Assembly: GCA_022009855.1 (NCBI GenBank)
Contig: CP091727.1
Location: 3,906,001-3,970,000, forward strand
Length of the DNA: 64,000 bases
DNA from: Lentisphaeria bacterium
GTDB taxonomy: Bacteria > Verrucomicrobiota > Lentisphaeria > Victivallales > Victivallaceae
Reading direction: 5' to 3'
Each line of letters opens with the position of its first letter. Position 1 is the stretch's first letter. The position numbers and the translations under genes are program-made. Positions 19,571-28,446 of the stretch are shown piece after piece. The notes below the pieces were generated by a model. That model was given only the letters and a program-made list of their open reading frames with translations. It was not told the DNA's origin and did no database searches.

Positions 19571-21415
19571 ATGAAATATTATCGGATGGCCGGAATTTTT
19601 ACGGGACTTGCCTTGTTTTGGCCAGGTGTTTCCGGGGCCGCTCCCGCGACCGCATCGGCGGTGACCGATGATTTCAGCGATGTGACGAAATTCCGCTTCA
19701 ACAGCAACGGCGGAAAATGTGAAACCGTAGTGCCGGACGGTGGCAATGACATCACCTCCGCACTGCGCATTACCGTGAGCCGAAATGCGAAAAATGTCTG
19801 GGGGACCGCGATTCGGAGCGCCACCGGGATTCCGCTGGCATGGGACGCCGGGCATGTGTTCGAGGTGCGTTTCCTGGCGCGCTGCCTGAAGCCGCTGCCG
19901 GGGCGGGACTACGCGTCGCTCACCGTGATGGTGGAGCTGCCGACGCCGCCCAATGACAAACTTTTCTCCGGCGGTGTGCGGATTTGGGGAAAACAGTGGC
20001 GGCGGTACCGGGTCGTCACCTGGAAGCCCGCGGGGAAGTGGTCTCGAGTATTCGCCCCGGGAGAACTGAACTTCGTTTTCCATCTCGGTTATGGAATCCA
20101 GACGCTTGAGATCGGTGGAATTGAGCTGATCGATCACGGCGTGACCGACTATCGGAAAATTCGCGACCGGGAGCCCGGCAATTCCGCCGATTACCGGGGC
20201 CGGGAGGCGTCGGCTTCCTGGCGGCAGCAGGCGGAGGAGCGGATTGAAACGCTGCGAAAAGGGGATTTTCAACTCCGGCTGCTCGATGAGGAAGGAAACG
20301 TGCTCGGCGGCGTGCCGGTGCAGCTGAATCTGGAACGTCACGCGTTTCTCTTCGGCAGCTGTGTACCGGCTCGGACGATCCGGGAGAATCCGCGGTTTGC
20401 GCGCGAGTTCGTGAGGCTCTTCAACTGCGGCACGCCGGAGTATGAGATGAAATGGTGCTGGCGGCACAGCTGGAGCTGGAATGAGGAGCTGCAGTTTCTC
20501 GAAAAGTTCTTCGCTGACCACCGGATCGTCTTTCGCGGGCATTGTACGGTCTGGCCGTCGTGGGAGCGGACGCCGCACTGGCTCCGCCGTCTGGAAAAGC
20601 AGCCGACGGCGCTGCGGGAAGTGGTTCGGGATCACATCGCCTATCAGCTCTTCACGGTGCGGGGAAAAATGCCGGAACTGGATCTGGTCAACGAGGTGCT
20701 CTATCACAACGCGGTGCTGAAAATCGCCGGAGGGGAAAGCGAGCTGGCTGAATGGTTCCGTCTGGCGCACCGGGTGGCTCCGGAGATGCGGCTCTATCTC
20801 AACGACACCGGCATTCTTACCGCGGCGGATGCGCCGGACAATCCGACCGCGGCCGCGTATCGCCGGGTGATTGACGGATTGAAAAAGGCCGGTGCGCCGC
20901 TGGGCGGTATCGGATTTCAGTGCCACGCCTCGATGGCGAAGTTCGCGGCACCGGAGAACGTCCTGCGCGAACTGGACCGCTTTGCCGTCTACGGAGTGCC
21001 GTTGAAGATCACCGAATATGATTTCCGCACCACCGACGAGGCTCTGGCGGCCGATTATCTGCGTGACATGCTGTATGTGGCGTTCAGCCATCCGGCGATG
21101 ACCGGATTCCTGATGTGGGGATTCTGGGACGGCAACCACTGGTGCGGCAGCGCGCCGATCTTCGACAAGGATTGGAATCTCAAGCCGTCCGGCCGGGTGT
21201 TTGAGGATCTGGTGCATCGGAAATGGCGGACTGCGCTGGAGGGGAAAACCTCGGAAAAGGGCTGTTTCACCGGGCGAGGGTTCTACGGGACATACCGGCT
21301 CCGAGCGGAGACTGCCGCCGGGCGGAGTCTGATTTACGAATTCACTCTCGAGCCGGAGAAACGGGAGTATGTTCTCCGGCCGCAAAACGGTGCCGGGCGG
21401 GGAGGGCGAAAATGA
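19571..21415 (+). CDS. Secreted GH10 endo-xylanase-like enzyme
   Basis: The gene is intact, 614 residues. A signal peptide (residues 1-23) precedes a beta-sandwich of about 170 residues (probably a carbohydrate-binding module) and a linker. The GH10 barrel follows, with the acid/base Glu in DLVNEVLYH and the nucleophile in LKITEYDF. The WGFWDGNHWC motif marks the last strand. The family hydrolyses beta-1,4-xylan with retention. The start at 19571 follows GAGGAGG and is preferred to an in-frame ATG at 19541, which would overlap the previous gene. The stop overlaps the next start (ATGA), so the next glycosidase is translationally coupled. Confidence 0.92.
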   Translation: MKYYRMAGIFTGLALFWPGVSGAAPATASAVTDDFSDVTKFRFNSNGGKCETVVPDGGNDITSALRITVSRNAKNVWGTAIRSATGIPLAWDAGHVFEVRFLARCLKPLPGRDYASLTVMVELPTPPNDKLFSGGVRIWGKQWRRYRVVTWKPAGKWSRVFAPGELNFVFHLGYGIQTLEIGGIELIDHGVTDYRKIRDREPGNSADYRGREASASWRQQAEERIETLRKGDFQLRLLDEEGNVLGGVPVQLNLERHAFLFGSCVPARTIRENPRFAREFVRLFNCGTPEYEMKWCWRHSWSWNEELQFLEKFFADHRIVFRGHCTVWPSWERTPHWLRRLEKQPTALREVVRDHIAYQLFTVRGKMPELDLVNEVLYHNAVLKIAGGESELAEWFRLAHRVAPEMRLYLNDTGILTAADAPDNPTAAAYRRVIDGLKKAGAPLGGIGFQCHASMAKFAAPENVLRELDRFAVYGVPLKITEYDFRTTDEALAADYLRDMLYVAFSHPAMTGFLMWGFWDGNHWCGSAPIFDKDWNLKPSGRVFEDLVHRKWRTALEGKTSEKGCFTGRGFYGTYRLRAETAAGRSLIYEFTLEPEKREYVLRPQNGAGRGGRK

Positions 21416-22699
21416 GGTTGACGGAAAAACTCTCGGTATCCTTCTGGATCTGGGCGCTGCAGGATCTGCCTCCGGGCGGCTGCTATCACGATCTGGATGC
21501 CCGGATGCGGGAACTCCGGGCGAGGGGGTTCAACTGCATCGCCTGTGATTCCGGGGCGGGACTCGCCTTCGATCTGGAAGGCAGGCCGCGCGGCGCGATC
21601 GAGGTGCTTGAACCGTTTCCCGGGTTCAGCCGGAAAATCCGCCAGCAGTTTGCGGTAGGAGGGGCCGGACAATGCGATTACCGGGCACGGTTACTGGAAC
21701 TGTTCCGCGCGGCGAAGCGTCACGGGGTGAAGATCATTCTTTCGAGCTTCTATTATCTGCACAGTTACTGGTACGCGGCGGAAACGGTCAACGACGAACT
21801 GTTTGCCATTCCGCCGCATGAACGGTTCCGCCGTTTCGCCGGACTGCTGGCGCGGATTCTCGAAGAGCTGGGGGCGCACGATCTTCTGTCGCAGCTGGCG
21901 TTTGCCGAAATTTTCAATGAGGCGGACGGGCTGCCGTTCGTTGGCGGCTACGACAACGTGCTGAACTATCCAGCAGCGGAGCGGCGGAGGTTCCGCGAGG
22001 AGCACGAGGAGGCGCTGGCGGAGCTGGGAAGGCGTTATCCGGAGCTGACGTTTGCATACAGCTCCGCCACACCGTTCACCGATCCGGAGCTGATGCCGCG
22101 GAATGCGGCGCTCTGGAACTTTCACTCCTATTACTGCTGGCCGGTGTACGATCTGCTCGAACGCGGCTGGGTATCGCAGAAACCGGACTGCGGAGCGCCG
22201 GAGGCCCGGTTCGTGGATGTGGAGCAGCCTTTTGACGCCGTCAGGGACTCCCGGGCTGGGCGGCGAAAGGCGGCGGAGGACTGGTACCGCCGGGTCTGGC
22301 TTTACGCGAATCTGCGTCCGGAGCGGCTCCCGGAGTTGGACGCGCTTCTTGCCGGAGAGCTGACGGAACATGAGAACTTCTACCGGGGCAGGGCGGATGA
22401 GGCTCTGGCGCGGGCGCTTGGAATTGCGCCGCCGATATCTGCCGGAGGCGCAGCTGGCGATGACCGAGGGAGCCACCTATTGTGGAGCGGAAGCGCTCGG
22501 CTGGGAGGAGCGCTCGGTGGTGTACTGGCGTCTGGTCAACTACGTGGCGGAATGTTTCGCGCGTTCCGGCGGAATCGCCTGGGCGCCGCGGACCAACTCC
22601 GGCTGCGACGATCCCGGCTGGCAGGCGGTGGAAGAACTGCGGGAAGCCAACCGGATCTTTCAGGAAACTTTGCCGGAGCGAATTCCGGAGAAGAACTAG
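21412..22699 (+). CDS. Clan GH-A glycosidase, cytoplasmic
   Basis: About 429 residues without a signal peptide. The barrel begins SVSFWIWALQDLPPGG; the acid/base Glu is in FAEIFNEADG near residue 170 and the nucleophile probably in LAMTEGATY, reached after one frame change near 22425. WAPRTNSGCDDPGW closes the barrel. GH5-like is the closest description. The ATG overlaps the GH10 stop, so it is the last gene of this operon and probably trims imported oligosaccharides. Confidence 0.75.
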
Positions 22700-22720
22700 T
22701 TTTCCGCGGAGAAATCTGTT

Positions 22721-23842
22721 TTAGCGCATCCAGCCCTGGATTCTGTAGTTTTCCTCGAACAGTTTTCGTTCCGGGCCGCCGGAATCGGGTTTGAACCACA
22801 CTTCGAAGTGCGCTCCGTAATACTGTTCCCAGTTGCCTTCGTAGATCGTGAAGTCAAGCTTGCACGGGAAGAGTTCGCCGGGCCGGTCGTTGCCGAAGAT
22901 TCTGGCGGTGCAGGTGGCCAGCCGCTGTTCGGAGAGGCGGGCGCCTGTGGTGATTTCGTTTGCCCGGAGGGAGAGCAGCCCCGGTTCGCCCGGATTGCAC
23001 AGGATATCCAAGAGGTACATTCCGCCCTGCATACCGTTGTAGAGTCGGAAATGTGGTTCCCGAGCCGGTTCCGGAAAGGGATGAGACGGGCGCGAGATCC
23101 AGTTCGATTGCGGCGACTCCGGCGGCGGGCAGGGAATAGACACCGTCCGGAAGTGGACGCCGGACCGATTCCTGCTGCATGGCGGTGTGCTCCATGATCT
23201 CTAACATTGGATCGGCGGCAATTTCCCAGACGGTCGCGTTTCGAATGGTTCTGCCCTGCACCGCCAGCGGCAGCCGGACGGAGCGATGGGCGGAGGTGTT
23301 GATGAGATGCAGGAAGATCCGGTCGCCGTCGAGGCTCGCGGTCACGTCGATGTTGTGGTCGGAACAGCATACCGGGATTGCACATGTTCCGGTATGGCCG
23401 CCGAAGAGCGCCATGACTTGCCCCACCGGCATGAGGAAGGGGGTGCCGGACCAGACCGGCGTCGGCAGCAGGATCGCGTTGACCTGCCAGCGGTTCCCGA
23501 AGAAGTCGGCGCAGGTGGCGATATCGAGGAGGTCGCTGTGACGGTGGATCGTGTTCAGGATTCTGGCGTAGGCCACTCCGGCGGCCCAGGTGGAAAGGAT
23601 GTCTCCGCGGTTGCGCCCGACGAGGGAGTAGTGTCCCTCGGTCATTGCGAGACGCTTGTCGAAGGGGCGGACCTGTTCCGTCATCCGGGAGAGCTTGCGG
23701 TCAACTTCGGCATGGGTCTCCATCAGCGCAACCCAGGCGGCGTCAGGATCGCGACGGTAGTCAAGGTTGCAGAGCGGCCCGCGGCTGCCGTCGGCGCGGC
23801 TCTCCGCAATCCCGAAAAAACGGCCACCGGGGTGCGTGCCGG
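22721..23842 (-). pseudogene. C-terminal part of an arabinofuranosidase-like glycosidase, N-terminus missing
   Basis: The readable protein begins near 23830 at FFGIAESRADGSRGPLC and runs for about 370 residues. It contains LAMTEGHYSLVGRNRGD, where Glu is the probable nucleophile, and a C-terminal beta domain (SLDGDRIFLHLINTS, DGVYSLPAAGVAAIELDL), with one frame change near 23085. The half that should hold the acid/base Glu and the first barrel strands is absent. Upstream, at 23843, the EEP hydrolase gene ends, and there is no start codon with a ribosome site at the junction. The gene is either truncated by a deletion or joined artificially in the assembly. The similarity to GH51-type enzymes is from the spacing of the nucleophile and the C-terminal beta domain. 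Confidence 0.55.
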
Positions 23843-24753
23843 TCAGGGCTGATCGGCGCCCGGTTCCGCCGGAGGGTCGAGGCGAAACTCCACCAGCAGC
23901 GGCGCGTGGTCGCTCAGGGGACCGTGTCCCTCGATGGTGAACTCCTTTTTCAGCAGCCGGCGGAGGACCGGCCGGAGCGGGAAGTGCCGCGCTGGGGCGG
24001 TAAAATATGTGGTCGATCGGCGGCCAGCCGCTGAAGCCCAGCTCCAGCGTGGAACTGCGCAGACCCGCCTGTTCCAGAAACTCCGCAAGTTCCGGCGAGG
24101 CGGGCTGCAGATTGAAATCCCCGCAGGCGATGACTGCGTGATCCGGCGGAGAATTGCGTTGGATGAATACGGCAAACTGTTTCAGCTGGTTCCGCCGCGC
24201 CTCCCCGGAAACCGCCGGCGTCCCCGCAGCGAGGTGGGTGGTGTAAACGTCGAGCTTCTGCCGGTTCAGTTCGATCCGCGCCAGAAGCACTCCTTTCGAT
24301 GCGGCCCGGTTCTCAAAGAGAGCCTTCGTCTTCGAAGTATTCCGCCGCCGCTCCGGTGATTGGAAAGCGCGAAAGCACTGCCAGTCCGGAGTTGGTCGGT
24401 TTCAGCAGATGGCGGCGACGGCCGAAGCGGGCGCCGCTGTGGAGCCCGTTCTGTTCAAACAGCTGTTGGTAACCGCAGAAGCTTTCCTGAAGACCGGCCA
24501 GGTCGAAGGGGCGAAGCCGTTCCCCGATCAGCGGGCTTTTCCAGCCACAGTCATCGAGCAGCGGGCGCGCCTGAATGTTGTAGCTTACGACGGTGAAACT
24601 TCTGCGCGGCGTCCCGATTTCCGCTGGTCGGGGGGTGATTTCCACCGGCGAAGGAGTGCAGCCGGTGTACAGCACACACAGAACCGCCCCGGCGATGCAA
24701 ACCGGTCTCGCTGCCGGAATCCAGAGTCGTTTTGGCATGGAAAATCGATTCAT
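23843..24753 (-). CDS. Exported endonuclease/exonuclease/phosphatase (EEP) family hydrolase
   Basis: About 303 residues. A hydrophobic N-terminus ends in LYTGC, a possible lipobox. The EEP motifs follow in order: VVSYNIQA, AGLQESF, YTTHLAAG, CGDFNLQP, IDHIFY and SDHAPLLVEF. These hold the catalytic Asn, Glu, Asp and His of metal-dependent phosphodiesterases. Frame changes lie near 24320 and 24000. The start may be the ATG at 24753 or the internal one at 24738. It follows the MFS gene by 32 bp and is probably in the same operon, although a phosphodiesterase there has no obvious sugar role. Confidence 0.8.
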
Positions 24754-24770
24754 GGAGATAAAATATCTCC
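24754..24770. repeat. Perfect short palindrome before the EEP gene
   Basis: GGAGATA and TATCTCC are separated by three A residues, immediately before the EEP start codon. It could be an operator or an mRNA hairpin hiding the start; it has no T run. Confidence 0.4.
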
Positions 24771-24784
24771 GGATCCGGCGCACG

Positions 24785-25991
24785 TCAAGTTTCCCGATAG
24801 CGGAATGGAATGATTCCCAGCAGTGCGATGACGCCGGCGAGGAAGAAGCGGGGGAAGTTTTCACCCGTGAAGAAGCTCGTGCCAAGCAGAAAGGCGCCGA
24901 TGACCCGCGACAGCCCGTAACCACCGTAGAAGAGGGCGCCGCTGAATGCCATCGCCATGGTTTTGTTGCCCGGACGGGCCAGATTCATCATCTCCGCCGA
25001 AGCGATCACCGAAATCGCCGCCGTGGCGAAACTGTGCAGAAAGAGTGCTGCTCCGGCGAGGACGAGTTCCGCACAGTTTCCGGAACGGATGGCGAAGAGG
25101 AGCAGTGCCGCCGCCGCATAGCCGAGATGGAGAATCAGCAGCAGCCGGGGGAGAGGCGATTTGTCGGATCAGGAGCGGCATCGCCCGGTAACCGGCCAGC
25201 ATGCCGGCGAGGCTCGCTGCGGAAAAGAGAATGAGGACGTTGTCTTCCACGTTCAGAACAGTTTTGAGATAGAGCAGAGCCGCCGGAACCGTCGCGTAGC
25301 CGAAGAGATTCAGCCCGAAGACATAGAGAGAAAATTTCCGCAGCGGACGGTTGGCAAGAGCGTGTTTCAAGCCGGCGGCAATCTCCCGGAACCTCCCGTA
25401 CCGGGACCGGGTAGTCCGGGATCCGCCGGATCCAGAAGAGCCGTCCGCAGAAGAGGATGCCGGAGAAAAAAGGATCAGCTGGAGACGTCCGATCGAGGGA
25501 TTTTTCCCCGCCGCGACCGCCGCGAGACAGAGGAAAATTACACCGCTGAGCTGGTGGCAGAACCGCATCCGGCTCAGAAATCCGGCTCGGCGGCGCGGCG
25601 GCAGGAAACTTTCCAGAAGCGGAAACCAGGTGGCGATGAAGCCGGTAAGACAGAAGGCGGTCGCAGCGATCGCTCCGATCAGCACCGGCATCGCGGCTCT
25701 GCCGAACCAGGGGGCGGCGACTGCGGCAAAGTAGCAGCACCCGGCGGCTGAACAGGCGATGTTGAGCAGCCTCCTACCACCGCACCGTACCGCCAGCGCC
25801 GCCATCGGAATCAGCAGCAGCCCGTTGAAGAGCGGCAGCAGGGAGGTAGTGAGCATGGCCAGTTCGTCACCGGCTCCGAGGCCGGCGGCGAAAAGCAGGA
25901 TCACCGCGCTGTCGGTGAGTACAACCTCTCCGGTGAAGCCGCAGCAGGAGGAGAGAATCGCTTTCCACTCGGATTTTCGTCTTTCATTCAT
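24785..25991 (-). CDS. MFS transporter
   Basis: About 402 residues with roughly twelve hydrophobic segments, for example LNIACSAAGCCYFAAVAAPW, MPVLIGAIAATAFCLTGFIATW, LSGVIFLCLAAVAAG, LYVFGLNLFGYATVPAALLYL and FFLAGVIALLGIIPF. The start at 25991 overlaps the stop of the lacI-type gene (ATGA), so the two are coupled. Frame changes lie near 25440, 25400, 25150 and 24970. Given its partners, it probably imports the oligosaccharide released by the upstream GH5-like enzyme; the specificity is inference. Confidence 0.8.
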
Positions 25992-26972
25992 GGTTTCATC
26001 CGGATGGAGCCGTTTTCCACCAGCCTGACATCGATCAGCGTATGTATCGGGCTGCGCTTCTTCATCATCGGCCGGTTGGTGATGTAGTATTCGGCCCATT
26101 CCAGCAGATTTTCGGAGCGGAAGCCGATACAGTCGAAGTGGTAGTCCAGATGGGCGAACCGCTGGTCCTGCGGATGGTCGAAGGTCAATACGCCGATTCC
26201 GGAGAAACGTTCCGGCTCCGGTTCCAGCAGTTCGCGCCGGTATGTGTCGGCAAACTCTCCGGCGAGGAAGAGGATGCTGTCGGGGGAGCCGGTCCACTGT
26301 GTCGAAGTAGCGGCGCAGAAGCGGCGCGGTCTGTTCCTTCTTCCCTTCATGAATGAAATCGATGCGGCATTCGGGTGCGAGAAAGCGCATTTCGCCGCAG
26401 AACGCCTTGCACCGCTCCATGCGGGTCGGATGGCGTTCGGCGAGGTGGACGGCGATGTGGCGGTGGCGGTGACGGACGAGATGGCATGCGGCAAGTTCTC
26501 CGCCGCGGGTGTTGTCCGGCGAGAGGGTCACATCGGCGTTGCTTCTGGTCGAGAGAGTCACGGTGTACAGATCCGGATTGACCCGGCGCGCTTCATCGAT
26601 GATGGCGTTGTCCGGCACCGAAAGGAACACGGCGACGTCGCAGACTGCCGCCGTATCGAGAAACTCCGTCCGTGCGGTGCGGTGGCAGGTCCGGCAGCAG
26701 TGAAAGCCCAGTTCCCGGATGTTGGCCAGCAGTTTCTCCCCATAGTGGGAAAGATAGGGATGATCGATGAAGTCGAAAAGCACTTTGAAGCGTTTCCCGC
26801 GCCGGTGGGTGAAGAAGCCGCAGCGGTTGAGCGCGTCGGTGACCCGTTCGCGCGTTTCCCGCCTGACTGCCGGATCGAGGTTGACCACCCGGTAGACCGT
26901 CATGGCGCTCACGCCCAGCTCCCGGGCGATTTCGCGAAAGTTGACGTTGAGACTCCCGGTTCTGCGTTCCAT
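25988..26972 (-). CDS. LacI-family transcriptional regulator
   Basis: About 328 residues. The N-terminal helix-turn-helix FREIARELGVSAMTVYRVVN (residues 12-31) is followed by a linker and a sugar-binding effector domain (VAVFLSVPDNAIIDEARR, DNTRGGELAACHLV, HPQDQRFAHLDYHFDCIGF). One frame change lies near 26290 in a G run. GGAGG, seven bases before the ATG at 26972, is an excellent ribosome site. In the given sequence the GH5-like gene runs in frame into this one; see the separate note. It likely controls this operon. Confidence 0.88.
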
Positions 26973-26974
26973 CG

Positions 26975-28081
26975 TCACCTCCGCGTGGTTTTTCCCCTGC
27001 AGAATCTCTGCAAGCCGGGGAGAGAGGATTTCCCGGCTGTCGTCGTCGACCAGACTGAAACGGTTGCCGTCATTCGGCGTGCTCAGATAGTTCCAGGCGC
27101 ACCAGGGAATGCCGTGTTCCTCCAGCAGGCCGATGAGGTCATTCATCCAGTTCTCCCGGTACTCCAGGCGGCAGTGGCGGATGGTGCCGAATTCGCCGCA
27201 CCAGAGAGGTGTTTCCGGCCGTTGCCGCTGAAATTCGAATACCGGTTCCAGCAGGTGTTCGAGGTAGGCGCGGTCGATCCGGTCGAATCCGTCGTACCGG
27301 GCGGGGTTGCCGTCGACGAGTGCCCGGTATTCCCGATAGGGGCGGCGTCGCCCGGATAGCACATCTTCCGGTTGTAGTAGAGCGGCCCCGGCTGAAGCAC
27401 ACCTTGTTGATGGGTGAATTCAAACGGTTCATAGCAGTGGAAGGTGCAGGCAACCGCCGGATCGTCAAATTGCGGCAGGGCTGAGAGCGTTTCCGGACTG
27501 TTCCAGCGGATGCTTCCGACGATGATCCGCCGTTCGGGATTGGCCCTGCGGATTGCCGCGACCGTCCGCTGCGCGAGGTTGTTCCACTGCTCCGGCGGCA
27601 CGTCGCGTACTTCATTGAGCAGTTCGAAGGCGACGGAATCCGCCTGATGCCAGCGCCGTTCGATCTCCAGCCAGAGATTGATGAAGCGCTCCTGGAGCGC
27701 GGCGTCTTCCAGCAGGGTGACCGGTTCGGCGATGTCGCAGTAGTTGCCGATCGCCTTGTGGAGGTTCAGTACGGCGTTCAGACGGTATTTCCGACACCAG
27801 CCGAGAAATTCGTCGATTTTCCGGAAGAGCGGTTCGCGCGGGACTCCCGGCGCGGATTCCAGCACGATCTGATCGAATCCGAGGCGGACGTGATCCATCC
27901 CCCACGAGGCGATTCTTCGGATATCCTCTTCGGTGATGTAGCTTTCGAAGTGCTCCATGTCGCCGACGGTGATGGGGTGGCGCCACGCTTCCGGGAGCAC
28001 GTTGAAACGTTTGTAATTGGTCAGCCACCCGCCGATGCCCATGCCACGGCGAAACCCTGCAAAACGATCGATCTCTCTCAT
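26975..28081 (-). CDS. GH5-like endo-glycosidase, cytoplasmic
   Basis: About 369 residues without a signal peptide. The N-terminus GMGIGGWLTNYKRF, then MDHVRLGFD, the acid/base in FELLNEVRD near residue 150 and the nucleophile in WCGEFGTIRH are those of GH5 cellulase-type enzymes. AAAGGA precedes the ATG at 28081. A frame change lies near 27355. In the given sequence no stop separates it from the lacI-type gene; removing one base from the GGGG or AAAAA near 26990-27000 gives a TGA at 26977-26975, directly ahead of the lacI ATG. I take that as the true end. Confidence 0.8.
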
Positions 28082-28108
28082 CGGAATTCCTTTCAGTTTC
28101 CGGTCTTT

Positions 28109-28137
28109 AACATAGAAGGAAAAACGCCGGTTTGCAA
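28109..28137 (-). promoter_or_regulatory. Promoter of the GH5-lacI-MFS operon
   Basis: On the minus strand TTGCAA and TATGTT are separated by 17 bp, 28 bp before the GH5 start. Confidence 0.65.
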
Positions 28138-28233
28138 TGGGAAAATCCGGAATAAAATGTGAAAGATGTCACATTCCCCTGTCGCACTCCGTGCTGTTTT
28201 GCCGCAAAGGTGAAAAAAACTTCTGGAAAGGGC

Positions 28234-28262
28234 TTGCAATTTTAAAAATTCTCTGCTATTAG
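28234..28262 (+). promoter_or_regulatory. Promoter of the EF-G-like gene with a 184-nt leader
   Basis: TTGCAA and TATTAG are separated by 17 bp. The leader to 28446 is GC-rich and can fold, for example CGGCG-GAAAA-CGCCG near 28320-28335 and GGGCGG-TTCCGT-GCCGCCC near 28340-28360. No T run follows these stems, and I recognise no riboswitch. Confidence 0.6.
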
Positions 28263-28446
28263 TAACCGCGTCGAGCGGATTCACCCGGATTTTGCGCGGA
28301 GCTGTTTCAAATTCGGAGCCGGCGGAAAACGCCGAGCCGGGCGGTTCCGTGCCGCCCTTCTCCAGATATTGTCATCTTCGCCGGGAATCGGGGATATTTC
28401 GTTTTTCACGAGAAACAACAACGTTCAAACCTGGAAGGGGAATCTT

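Noticed and set aside
24861..27362. One 833-residue protein joining GH5, LacI and MFS
   Set aside because: The apparent fusion depends on unresolved frame breaks, and strong ribosome sites and ATGA overlaps separate the parts.
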